Assembly (NCBI RefSeq): GCF_004340665.1
Contig: NZ_SLWO01000005.1
Location: 336,614-400,613 of the forward strand
Length of the DNA stretch: 64,000 nt
Reading direction: 5' to 3'
Origin: Pedobacter psychrotolerans
Lineage (GTDB): Bacteria; Bacteroidota; Bacteroidia; Sphingobacteriales; Sphingobacteriaceae
Shown here: in pieces, positions 8,448 to 16,739 of the stretch
How the letters are laid out: each line of letters starts with the position of its first letter
Position numbering within the stretch: the stretch's first letter is position 1
Program-made: the position numbers and the translations under genes
Notes under the pieces: generated by a model
Database searches by the model: none
Seen by the model: only the letters and a program-made list of their open reading frames with translations
What the model was told of the DNA's origin: nothing

Positions 8448-9029
8448 ATGATGGAAAAATCCTTAAATCCACAACTTATTGTTGATGAAGTGTTCGCTTT
8501 ATATGAGGCACATGGAAATGATGATTATATTGGAGAACCTGTTTCCCAGCTCGAGCACATGTCTCAGGCAGCAAACCTGGCCCTTGCAGAAGGCTATGAT
8601 GATGAAGTCGTACTCGCCGCATTTTTTCATGATATTGGACATTTATGCGCTGCTGGTTCAACAGTAGAAAGCATGGATGGAATGGGCAATGTAAATCATG
8701 AGCAGATCGGAGCAGATTACCTGCTGGCACGTGGTTTCTCCGCCCGTGTGGCCAAACTGGTAAAAGGACATGTGATTGCAAAACGCTATCTTACATACAA
8801 ATACCCTGAATATTTTGATAAACTCTCTCCTGCAAGCCGCGTTACTTTAGGATTTCAGGGTGGACCAATGAACGCAATGGAAGCAGCAGCATTTGAAACC
8901 GACCCTGACCTTGACATCATTATCCGCATGCGGTTTTGGGATGATGAAGCTAAATTAACAGAGATACCAGTAAACAATATAAATCAGCTCAAAGCTATCG
9001 CTATAGCACATTTGAGCAATCATGAATAA
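8448..9029 (+). CDS. PhnZ-like HD-domain mixed-valence diiron oxygenase
   Basis: A 193-residue HD-fold protein (192 if the second Met is used). All metal ligands known from PhnZ are present with near-constant offset: H37, H61-D62, H84, H108 and D165, matching PhnZ H34, H58-D59, H80, H104 and D161. The lid motif Y27-x-x-E30 is also kept. PhnZ-type enzymes use O2 and a mixed-valence diiron centre to cleave the C-P bond of a 1-hydroxyphosphonate, for example (R)-1-hydroxy-2-aminoethylphosphonate to glycine and phosphate; the related TmpB acts on the trimethylated analogue. The usual partner, an iron/2-oxoglutarate hydroxylase (PhnY/TmpA), is not in the window. The exact substrate is unknown. Confidence 0.88.
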   Translation: MMEKSLNPQLIVDEVFALYEAHGNDDYIGEPVSQLEHMSQAANLALAEGYDDEVVLAAFFHDIGHLCAAGSTVESMDGMGNVNHEQIGADYLLARGFSARVAKLVKGHVIAKRYLTYKYPEYFDKLSPASRVTLGFQGGPMNAMEAAAFETDPDLDIIIRMRFWDDEAKLTEIPVNNINQLKAIAIAHLSNHE

Positions 9030-9168
9030 GCACTATTGCCTTGATGTTAAATCATTTTAACTTAATTGTATTGATTTAGTTACCAAAACAGAAAACTGTT
9101 AATCATCAGTAAACATTTTTTTAAAGTTTAAATAACTTAAAATTAGTTTACAAATAATAAACAAAGTT

Positions 9169-9208
9169 TAGTATTGCCAAATAATCTTAACTCTAATTAT
9201 TTGGCAAT
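9169..9208 (+). promoter_or_regulatory. 13-bp inverted repeat over the susC start, with -7 box
   Basis: A perfect 13-bp inverted repeat (9173-9185 and 9196-9208, 10-base loop) ends 1 base before the chosen ATG at 9210. Its core half-sites TTGCCAAA (9174-9181) and TTTGGCAA (9200-9207) match those before the phosphonatase operon at 7 of 8 positions. A -7-like TAGTATTG (9169-9176, one mismatch) shares its last TTG with the first half-site, as in the other promoter; a weak -33 (TTTA 9147-9150) lies 18 bases upstream. It may be an operator at the transcription start or a translation-blocking hairpin. Confidence 0.6.
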
Positions 9209-9209
9209 T

Positions 9210-12200
9210 ATGGATGCTTTTTACCCCAATTTAAAAAGGCTCGCACTCCTGGTGATGTGCTTCCTTTCTCCGCTAATTTTACTGGCACAAACTAAGATTT
9301 CCGGCGTCGTTAATGATGAGGCTAATCAGCCGCTTCCCGGCGTAAGTGTTATGATCAAAGGTTCTAAAACCGGAACAACCACCGATAATTACGGTCGCTT
9401 TATCCTATCGGCGAATATCGGGCAAACACTCCAGTTTCAGTTTGTAGGCTTCACCAGCCAGGAAGCTACCATTGATCAAAATCTCAACCCAATTACCATT
9501 ACCTTGAAAGGGAACAATGAAACACTTAACGTAGTAGTAGTAACCGCTTTAGGTGTAAAAAAGGATAACCGCAAAATTGGTTATGCGGTTTCCACCGTTC
9601 AGGGAGATGATCTTACCTTAGCCCGCGATCCCAATCCGGTAACAGGCCTTATTGGTAAAGTGGCCGGATTATCAGTAGGTCCATCTGCCGAATTATTGGG
9701 TGCACCAAATGTAGCCATCCGTGGAAATACCATTTCTTTATATGTAGTGGATGGTTTCCCAATCAATACAGATACCTATAATATCAGTCCGGATGATATT
9801 GAGACTTATACCGTATTAAAAGGCCCGGCAGCTGCTGCACTTTATGGCAACCGGGCATCTTATGGTGCAATCCTCATCACCACAAAAAAAGGCAACAAAA
9901 ACAAAAAAGGTTTAACCATTGATGTAAACAGCAGTACTGTAATTAACAAAGGTTTTTTAGCCTTCCCACGAGTACAGCATGCTTATGGAGCAGGTGAAAA
10001 TACTTTTTATCAGTTTGTTGATGGTAAAGGTGGTGCACCGGGCGGTGTGGATGCCGATTATGACATTTGGGGACCTTATTTCAATGGACAATTGATTGCT
10101 CAGTATGATAGCCCTATCGTAAATGGCGTACGTCAGCCAACACCTTACACAGCTCGAGGTGCAAATAATTTAACTAACTTTTTACGCACAGGGGTTCAAA
10201 CGAACAACAACATTGCCTTAACTTCCAACGGCGAAAATCATACCATCCGCTTTTCTGCTTCGCAACAACACCAGGATAGTTATATTCCTGAGCAATACCT
10301 GGATATTGCCAATGCGAACCTATATGCATCATTTAACCCAAGCCCACGCTGGAAATTTGAAGGTAATGTTAACTTCAACCGTCAAACCACTGATAACTTT
10401 CCAGATGTACAATACGGTCCAAACAGTTTAATTTATAACCTGGCCATTTGGACTGGTGCAGACTGGGATGTTAATGCACCTGACATTAAGGCCATTTGGC
10501 AACCTGGTAAAGAAGGTGTTCAACAGCAATTTGCCGAATATACCCGTTACCACAACCCTTGGTTTATGGTGAAGGAATGGACAAGAGGTCATTACAAAAC
10601 CAACACAACTGGCTACCTTTTAGCAAATTACAAAATTAACACGAACCTGAATGCCACCTTACGTTCACAGGTTGATACCTATAACATCCTGCGTACAGAG
10701 AAAATGCCATTTTCTGCCCACCCTTACGGACGTGAAGGCAATGAAGGGGATTATCGTGAAGATCGCCGCGACTTATTCGACAACAATACAGAGTTGATGT
10801 TAAATTATGATTATACCGTTAAAAAATTCATTAACATTTCAGGTTTGATCGGTGGAAACATGCGCAACATGTCTTATAATTCCAGCTGGACTTCAACCGA
10901 CTATTTGAATGTTCCTGAAGTTTATGCTTTCAGTAATTCTAAAAATCCAATCCAGTCTACCAGTTTCAACTCCGGCATGCGGGTATTAAGTGCGTATTAC
11001 TCATTAGATTTAAGCCTAGGCAAATATGCAACCATTTCAAGTACAGGTCGTTTAGATAAATCTTCGGCCTTTCAAGTTCCTACAACTTATTATTATCCAA
11101 GTTTATCGATAGCAACTGTGGTATCTGATTATATTAAAATGCCAGAGTTTATCAGCTTTTTAAAAGCAAGGGCTTCATATTCTAATATTCGTTCTGATGC
11201 CACTTCTACTACCATAGGCCCTGCCCCATTCAGTTCAATTACAGCTTTTGGTGGCAGCACTGGTGCTTCACTTTTTAATAATCCATTGGGCTATGGCACC
11301 ACTTATACTTCTCCGTACAATGGTCCTGATTATTCATTAAATACTTCTTACGCCACCAGCAAACCTTATAACAGTCAAACCGCAGGTTATGCTTCCGATT
11401 ATTTATACCAGAATGGGATTAAAACATCAACCCGGGTAAACTATGAAGAAGGCTTTGACATCAGGTTTCTGAAAAACAGGTTAACCTTTAGTGGAACAGC
11501 TTTCCAGTACATTGATGGACCAAGAATTTTACCAAACGCCATTTCAACAGCTACAGGTTATACCATCGAATATCTGAATGCGCTTAAAACTAAGAAAACA
11601 GGATACGAAGGTTCATTAAGTGGTGATGTTTTCAAAAGAGCAGATGGCTTTAGCTGGAATATCTTAACCAATATTTCTACTTACAAAGAAGTTTATAAAG
11701 AGCTTCCTCAAGGTCAAAGCATTTATGCCACATTCTTTAAAGCAGGAGACCGCACAGATAAATTATACGGAACCGCGTTTGTAAGAACACCTGATGGAAA
11801 AATCATTAATGATGCAGCAGGCAAGCCATTGGTTAACCCAACAGCACAGTTCCTGGGTAACGAAATCGGTAAATTTAACTGGAGCATTTACAATAAATTC
11901 CAATATAAAAACCTGAGTTTGGGAATACAGTTTGATGGCAATGTTGGTGGTGTAATTGTTGATTACATGCACAACAAAACCATGCGTGGTGGTTCTAATG
12001 CTGAAACTGCAGAAGGTGCCTTGGGTGCCGCAAGGTATCAGGATTGGTCAAATTTTGGAAAGGCTGGTTATAATGGCAGCTATGTTGGAGAAGGTGTAGT
12101 TATCGCTAACGGCACTTCAATTAACTATGATTCCAACACTGGTGCCGTACTTAATTATTCGGCTTTACAATATGCGCCAAACACCCAGGTTGCCTTTGTA

Positions 12201-12491
12201 CAGGATTATGTGAGTAAATATTATAATGTTGATGAGGCGAACCTGATGAGTAAAACATTTACCAAGCTTCGCGAAGTAACCCTTGGATACGAGTTTTCTA
12301 AAGAATTACTGGAAAAAACCTTTATCAGAAAAGCTTCTTTATCCCTTTACGGCCGAAATTTATTGTATTTCTATAAAGATAAACGTTTTAAGGATGTAGA
12401 TCTTGATCAATATAACTATGCAACGGCATCAACAGGTTTACAATCACCAACGGTCCGCAGTTTTGGCATCAACCTAAACGCTTCTTTCTAA
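9210..12491 (+). CDS. SusC-type TonB-dependent outer-membrane transporter
   Basis: A 1093-residue protein. After a signal peptide ending near LLAQ comes a CarboxypepD_reg-like domain (ISGVVNDEANQPLPGVSV), then the plug domain with the SusC signatures LYVVDGFPIN and TVLKGPAAAALYG...ILITTKKG, then a long beta-barrel. SusC proteins form the channel half of a SusCD pair powered by TonB. I chose the ATG at 9210 because it gives a clean signal peptide and lies just after the inverted repeat; the longer frame begins with TTG inside that repeat. SusD follows 20 bases later. Context with four phosphonate enzymes suggests import of a phosphonate-bearing molecule; this is inferred. Confidence 0.93.
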   Translation: MDAFYPNLKRLALLVMCFLSPLILLAQTKISGVVNDEANQPLPGVSVMIKGSKTGTTTDNYGRFILSANIGQTLQFQFVGFTSQEATIDQNLNPITITLKGNNETLNVVVVTALGVKKDNRKIGYAVSTVQGDDLTLARDPNPVTGLIGKVAGLSVGPSAELLGAPNVAIRGNTISLYVVDGFPINTDTYNISPDDIETYTVLKGPAAAALYGNRASYGAILITTKKGNKNKKGLTIDVNSSTVINKGFLAFPRVQHAYGAGENTFYQFVDGKGGAPGGVDADYDIWGPYFNGQLIAQYDSPIVNGVRQPTPYTARGANNLTNFLRTGVQTNNNIALTSNGENHTIRFSASQQHQDSYIPEQYLDIANANLYASFNPSPRWKFEGNVNFNRQTTDNFPDVQYGPNSLIYNLAIWTGADWDVNAPDIKAIWQPGKEGVQQQFAEYTRYHNPWFMVKEWTRGHYKTNTTGYLLANYKINTNLNATLRSQVDTYNILRTEKMPFSAHPYGREGNEGDYREDRRDLFDNNTELMLNYDYTVKKFINISGLIGGNMRNMSYNSSWTSTDYLNVPEVYAFSNSKNPIQSTSFNSGMRVLSAYYSLDLSLGKYATISSTGRLDKSSAFQVPTTYYYPSLSIATVVSDYIKMPEFISFLKARASYSNIRSDATSTTIGPAPFSSITAFGGSTGASLFNNPLGYGTTYTSPYNGPDYSLNTSYATSKPYNSQTAGYASDYLYQNGIKTSTRVNYEEGFDIRFLKNRLTFSGTAFQYIDGPRILPNAISTATGYTIEYLNALKTKKTGYEGSLSGDVFKRADGFSWNILTNISTYKEVYKELPQGQSIYATFFKAGDRTDKLYGTAFVRTPDGKIINDAAGKPLVNPTAQFLGNEIGKFNWSIYNKFQYKNLSLGIQFDGNVGGVIVDYMHNKTMRGGSNAETAEGALGAARYQDWSNFGKAGYNGSYVGEGVVIANGTSINYDSNTGAVLNYSALQYAPNTQVAFVQDYVSKYYNVDEANLMSKTFTKLREVTLGYEFSKELLEKTFIRKASLSLYGRNLLYFYKDKRFKDVDLDQYNYATASTGLQSPTVRSFGINLNASF

Positions 12492-12511
12492 CCTTGATAA
12501 CACAAAAGATC

Positions 12512-14110
12512 ATGAAAAAAACAGCCCATATATTCCTGCTGCCTCTGGTGCTCATCACCTTGGTAACAGGCTGTAAAAAAAGCTTTGAAGAGCTTACTCA
12601 AAACACCAATAAACCCAATGCCGTTTCCGCAGCCCTTTTGTTAAATGGTGTATTAAATAATTTGCCCGACTTACCAGATGGCGCTAAAGAAACTTATAGT
12701 CAGTATTACCTGAACAATTATGATTATTATGGCAATAACCGTTATGATTTAGGTGGCGGCGATGACTATTACACTACACTTAAAAACGTAGTGGAGATGG
12801 AGCAACGTGCTGCAGCTACTGGCGGCGCCAGCATTAACCCTTATGAGGCTTTGGGTAAATTTTTCAAAGCTTATTTCTTCAGTAAAATGAGTTTAGAAAT
12901 GGGTGATATTCCAATGACCCAGGCATTAAAAGGATTAGATGCACTGGAGCCAGTGTATGATTCGCAAAAAACAGTGATGCAGCAATCTTTGGCTTGGCTG
13001 GAAAGCGCCAATAGCGATTTGGATCAGTTAATTAAAAACCCTGCTAATTTTGGTACGGGCGCTGGCGCAACACTCAGCAACGATATCTATTTCAACAATG
13101 ACTTAAGCAAATGGCAAAAAACAGTAAATGCATTAAGAATCAGATTATTGCTTCAATTAAGCAAAAAAACAGCTGATACTGACCTGAATGTGATTACACA
13201 GTTTGCAAGCATTATTGGCAACCCTACTAAATATCCCCTAATGACCAGTAATGCAGATAACCTGCAATACACCTTTGTAGCACCCAATAACTATTATCCT
13301 CAAAACCCGAATAATTTCGGACAGAGCGGATCAAGGAAAAATTCATCTGCTACATACATTAGCTTGCTTACCCGTCTTAGAGATCCAAGAGTTTACGCAA
13401 CGGCTGAGCCATCAAGAGATTTAGTGGATAACGCCAAACAAAGTGCTACAGATTTTGCTTCTTTCGTTGGTGCAGATGCAGGATTAGATTTGGGTGTGAT
13501 GTATAACAATGCTGGTTTACAAAAATATTCTTTCATTAACCGCAAACGTTTTTATTCCACTTATACCGGTGAGCCAAGCATACAGATTGGTTATGCCGAA
13601 CTTATGCTCAACATTGCAGAAGGCATTAACAGAGGATGGGCAGCCGGAAACGCTGAAACATATTACATTGCAGGTATAAAGGCTTCAATGAGTGCTTATG
13701 GTATTCCTGAAACGGGCAACTACACGGCATATTTTTACCGCCCGGGATCAACAGATGTAACCAACTCATCCAATTATGATACCTTCATCATCCCGGTAGA
13801 TTTCAATACTTATTATAACCAAACCACAGTAAAGTACACCGCTGGCGCAACAGGCATCACACAGATTTTGCAACAGAAATACCTGGCCTTATTCAGACAT
13901 TCTGGTTTAGAATCTTACTTTACGTACCGCCGCACTGGGGTTCCTGCTTTTACAACTGGCCCTGGAACAGGAAACGGAAATCGGATCGCACAGCGCTTCA
14001 AATATCCTTCAGCAGAGCGCACTGCCAATGCTAAAAATTATCTGGCAGCCATTACCAGCCAGTTTAATGGCAATGATGACATCAATGGCATCATGTGGAT
14101 TTTAAAATAA
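12512..14110 (+). CDS. SusD/RagB-like outer-membrane lipoprotein
   Basis: A 532-residue surface lipoprotein partner of SusC. The signal peptide ends in the lipobox LVTGC; the mature protein is helix-rich with TPR-like segments (NPYEALGKFFKAYFF) and a C-terminus of the SusD-like_2 kind. SusD proteins act as the ligand-binding lid over the SusC barrel. I chose the ATG at 12512, since a start at the upstream TTG (12494) would put odd residues before the signal peptide. It directly follows susC and is followed by a secreted alkaline-phosphatase-superfamily enzyme, forming a PUL-like unit whose cargo is probably a phosphonate or phosphonate ester rather than a plain glycan. Confidence 0.92.
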   Translation: MKKTAHIFLLPLVLITLVTGCKKSFEELTQNTNKPNAVSAALLLNGVLNNLPDLPDGAKETYSQYYLNNYDYYGNNRYDLGGGDDYYTTLKNVVEMEQRAAATGGASINPYEALGKFFKAYFFSKMSLEMGDIPMTQALKGLDALEPVYDSQKTVMQQSLAWLESANSDLDQLIKNPANFGTGAGATLSNDIYFNNDLSKWQKTVNALRIRLLLQLSKKTADTDLNVITQFASIIGNPTKYPLMTSNADNLQYTFVAPNNYYPQNPNNFGQSGSRKNSSATYISLLTRLRDPRVYATAEPSRDLVDNAKQSATDFASFVGADAGLDLGVMYNNAGLQKYSFINRKRFYSTYTGEPSIQIGYAELMLNIAEGINRGWAAGNAETYYIAGIKASMSAYGIPETGNYTAYFYRPGSTDVTNSSNYDTFIIPVDFNTYYNQTTVKYTAGATGITQILQQKYLALFRHSGLESYFTYRRTGVPAFTTGPGTGNGNRIAQRFKYPSAERTANAKNYLAAITSQFNGNDDINGIMWILK

Positions 14111-14166
14111 TACCTGTTCAGGCAAGGCCCAATAATTGGCCTTGCCTTTTCACCTTAACTCATTAT

Positions 14167-15258
14167 ATGAAAAAGCTCATATTAATTTTTGCATTATCCA
14201 TTAGCGCATCATTTTCCTTTGCGCAAACCAGGAAAACAAAAAACCTGATTATTGTCACTCTTGATGGAATGCGTTGGCAGGAAGTATTCAGGGGAGCCGA
14301 TTCTGCCATGATCAGTTCTAAATACACTGAAGATAAGGATGAAGTGAGAAAAAAATACTGGACTGCATCTTTGGAGGATCGTAGGAAACTACTTTTCCCG
14401 TTTTTATGGAATACCATAGCCAAGGACGGACAAATTTATGGTAATCGCGATTTAGGCAACAATGAGGAATTATCCAATCCATATCGTTTTTCTTATCCGG
14501 GATACAATGAAATCTTTACGGGTTTCCCTGATGTAAGAATGAATACCAATGATGCCATTGCCAACCCAAATACGAATGTGCTGGAATTCCTGAATAAGCA
14601 AAAAGGCTTTGAAGGTAAAGTCATTACATTTTCATCATGGGAACGTTTTCCACAAATTTTAAATACCAGCCGCTCTGGTCTGCCCGTGTATTCTGGTTAT
14701 GCAAATTTGAAAAATAGCGATGCAAATGCCAGACTAAGGTACCTAAACGAACTTCAGCACCATGTACCACACTACCTTGGCGATTCTACCAGACTGGATT
14801 TCATTACCTATGAATTTAGTAAGGAATACATCAAACAATATAAACCAAGAGTAACGTATATTGCTTTTGATGAGACAGATGATATGGCACATGCAGGCAA
14901 TTATAAGTTTTATCTCGACCGTGCCAGACAGGAAGATGGCTACATTAAAAACCTATGGGAAATGATACAGGCAGATCCTTTTTATAAAAACAACACTACA
15001 TTGCTGATCACATGCGATCACGGCCGTGGTGAGGTACCCATAGATCAATGGCGTGATCATGGCGCAAATGTTAAGGGTGCTGAAAATACCTGGTTCGCTA
15101 TTTTAGGGCCAGATACACCTCCAAATGGCGAATTGAAAACACCGACAATAATTTACCATAAACAACTAGCACAAACGATTTCTATGCTTTTTGGCTTTAA
15201 TTTTAAGGCAGCTGCCGGACATGAAGTTGGAGATGCCATCAAAACGGTATTTAAATAG
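14167..15258 (+). CDS. Secreted alkaline-phosphatase-superfamily hydrolase
   Basis: A 363-residue exported protein with signal peptide MKKLILIFALSISASFSFAQ. Metal-ligand motifs of the phosphodiesterase/nucleotide-pyrophosphatase branch are visible: LDGMR near the start of the mature protein, DETDDMAH, CDHGRG and WRDHGA. The segment where the catalytic Thr or Ser normally sits reads YPGYNEIFTG, so the nucleophile is not obvious by eye. In this setting it may cleave a phosphonate or phosphate ester in the periplasm before uptake. The frame is open upstream to 14095 inside susD, but the ATG at 14167 gives the signal peptide, so I use it. It lies 56 bases after susD, probably in the same transcript. 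Confidence 0.8.
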   Translation: MKKLILIFALSISASFSFAQTRKTKNLIIVTLDGMRWQEVFRGADSAMISSKYTEDKDEVRKKYWTASLEDRRKLLFPFLWNTIAKDGQIYGNRDLGNNEELSNPYRFSYPGYNEIFTGFPDVRMNTNDAIANPNTNVLEFLNKQKGFEGKVITFSSWERFPQILNTSRSGLPVYSGYANLKNSDANARLRYLNELQHHVPHYLGDSTRLDFITYEFSKEYIKQYKPRVTYIAFDETDDMAHAGNYKFYLDRARQEDGYIKNLWEMIQADPFYKNNTTLLITCDHGRGEVPIDQWRDHGANVKGAENTWFAILGPDTPPNGELKTPTIIYHKQLAQTISMLFGFNFKAAAGHEVGDAIKTVFK

Positions 15259-15280
15259 TTCGCTGTTTTCTTACAAAATA

Positions 15281-15321
15281 GAAAGTTGATTTGAAGCGAT
15301 AGCGCTGAAGATCAACTTTTC
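15281..15321 (+). terminator. Hairpin after the phosphonate locus
   Basis: AAAGTTGAT (15282-15290) pairs with ATCAACTTT (15311-15319), and the loop can fold a small inner stem. It lies 23 bases after the hydrolase stop and is followed by a short T-rich stretch, so it could end the susCD transcript. Confidence 0.5.
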
Positions 15322-15413
15322 TAGTTTTACAAGCTTCTTGAATTGCCTGTTTATTTACTCCCGAACATTTTAATATGATTGATGTTATCAATTAAACTAA
15401 CCCGATAAACATC

Positions 15414-15632
15414 ATGGCAAAAGAGAAGAAGAAAAAAACAACAAAGAAAAAAGGTGGCAAAAAGAAAGATAAAAAGAAAAAAGGAAGTACTAAAAAAAAC
15501 AAACTTGGGGTAAAAAACTCCTTGGTGAACAATATCAACGCCCGTAAAAAGAAAGGAAAATCCCGTTCAAAGAAAAAATCAAAAGTCAGCAGAAAGGCAT
15601 ACAAAAAGATGAAGGAAGGCTGGAAGAAATAA
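15414..15632 (+). CDS. Small Lys-rich basic protein
   Basis: A 72-residue protein in which about half the residues are Lys or Arg; the first 28 residues are nearly all K, G and T. The C-terminal part (SLVNNINARKKKGKSRSKKKS, then VSRKAYKKMKEGWKK) is less repetitive and looks like a conserved core seen in small uncharacterised bacterial proteins. A role in nucleic-acid binding is likely from charge alone. The opposite strand is open too but encodes only a Phe/Leu-rich shadow. A clean ATG and a gap from neighbours make it a stand-alone gene. Confidence 0.75.
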   Translation: MAKEKKKKTTKKKGGKKKDKKKKGSTKKNKLGVKNSLVNNINARKKKGKSRSKKKSKVSRKAYKKMKEGWKK

Positions 15633-15747
15633 GGCATTTAGCGGATTATGATCTGGTAGCATCTTTACGTTAATGGCCAGATTTAATCTGTAATCATGAT
15701 CTTTCGGTCTGCAAAATTCGTAAAAATTATAAATGATAATTTTAGGC

Positions 15748-15755
15748 TATCTTTG
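15748..15755 (+). promoter_or_regulatory. -7 box (TATCTTTG) before the Lys/Ala-rich protein gene
   Basis: TATCTTTG matches the Bacteroidota -7 consensus TAnnTTTG exactly. It lies 15 bases before the ATG at 15771, which argues against the longer reading of that gene from 15696. I saw no clear -33 partner. Confidence 0.6.
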
Positions 15756-15770
15756 CACAAAATAAAATCG

Positions 15771-16358
15771 ATGGCGGTATTACATAAAAAAGAAGAAAAA
15801 ATTCAGGCAGTGCTGGGTAGGTTGCCTAAAAAATATACAGATGAACAATTTGTTGAAATGTTTATCAGACTTTACTCTAAAGATTGGGGAAAGATTAAAT
15901 CAGCTTACATCAAGCAATCTCAGGATAAAGAAAAGGGTTCTATCATCAACATGCCTAAGCCAGAGATTTATTTGAAACAAGTTTTAGCCAACTACTTACA
16001 AAATGCAGATGCACCAAAAGCTGCTGAAGTAAAAGAAGAAGTGATAAAGGCACCAGAAAATAAAGTGGAGAAACCAAAAGCAACAGCAAAAAAAGAAGCT
16101 GAGGCAATTGAAGAAACCGCAGCGCCTAAAAAAGCAAAAGCTCCGGCCAAAAAGAAAGTTGAAATAGTGGAAGAGCCTGTTGCCGAAGTAAAGAAAACTA
16201 AAACACCAGCTAAGAAAAAAGCTGAAACGACTGAAGAGCCAATTGCTGAAGTGAAAAAAACTAAAGCACCTGCAAAGAAGAAAACAGAAACTGAAGAAGA
16301 ATCAGCTGAAATCAAGAAACCTAAGGCCGCTGCAAAAAAGCCTGCTGCAAAAAAATAA
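15771..16358 (+). CDS. Histone-H1-like Lys/Ala-rich protein with N-terminal domain
   Basis: A 195-residue protein. Residues 1 to about 75 form a mixed globular-looking domain (LGRLPKKYTDEQFVEMFIRLYSKDW) and the rest is a tail of repeated KAPAKKK...EEP.AEV units, at least three copies, ending KKPAAKK. This layout resembles bacterial histone-H1-like nucleoid proteins and suggests non-specific DNA or RNA binding through the tail. I set the start at 15771 because a -7 promoter box lies between it and the earlier possible ATG at 15696. It follows another very basic small protein gene, which may be functionally related. Confidence 0.8.
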   Translation: MAVLHKKEEKIQAVLGRLPKKYTDEQFVEMFIRLYSKDWGKIKSAYIKQSQDKEKGSIINMPKPEIYLKQVLANYLQNADAPKAAEVKEEVIKAPENKVEKPKATAKKEAEAIEETAAPKKAKAPAKKKVEIVEEPVAEVKKTKTPAKKKAETTEEPIAEVKKTKAPAKKKTETEEESAEIKKPKAAAKKPAAKK

Positions 16359-16430
16359 AAAAAATTTTCACTCAGATATAATAAATCATCCTTTTGGTTG
16401 TTTATGTATATGAGAGCGTTAATTTAGATT

Positions 16431-16467
16431 ACGGGGATAGGTCGGTATGATTTATCCCCGTTCTTTT
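16431..16467 (+). terminator. Rho-independent terminator
   Basis: ACGGGGATA (16431-16439) pairs with TATCCCCGT (16453-16461), followed by a T-rich tract. It ends transcription of the Lys/Ala-rich protein gene 73 bases upstream. Confidence 0.85.
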
Positions 16468-16500
16468 TTAAAGCTTTTTTATTCCTTTAACGCTCATCTC

Positions 16501-16617
16501 GAGGAGGTTGGAAGGTAAAATAACTGACGAAGTTTAGCCGACCTATGCGAAGGAAACTTCGCCAGTTTAAATATAAAATATCTTTTATAGCTCCTGGTGA
16601 AGTGAGCAAACCTCCTC
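16501..16617. repeat. Nested palindromic repeat, MITE- or REP-like
   Basis: GAGGAGGTT (16501-16509) and AACCTCCTC (16609-16617) form outer arms about 100 bases apart. Inside, 16522-16535 and 16554-16567 are inverted copies (core CGAAGTTT / AAACTTCG, one mismatch in 14). No ORF is inside. It lies in the 381-base gap between a terminator and the ArsR promoter. Confidence 0.5.
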
Positions 16618-16703
16618 TTTCTTAGATAAGGTAATGAATCAGATTGCTTCAATGCATTTATATAAACCTTAAAAACATCAAATTGTAAACTTCATTCTTA
16701 TAA

Positions 16704-16735
16704 TTGGTATATCGGGAAAAGTCGATATATATTTG
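16704..16735 (+). promoter_or_regulatory. Promoter of the arsR-like/old yellow enzyme operon
   Basis: TTG (16704-16706), 21 bases, then TATATTTG (16728-16735) fit the Bacteroidota -33/-7 pattern well. The last base of the -7 box is only 4 bases before the ATG at 16740, so the transcript would have almost no leader. Confidence 0.75.
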
Positions 16736-16739
16736 CTTT

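Noticed and set aside
15392..15637. 81-residue Phe-rich ORF opposite the Lys-rich protein
   Set aside because: It is the complement of AAA/AAG codons; composition alone explains it.
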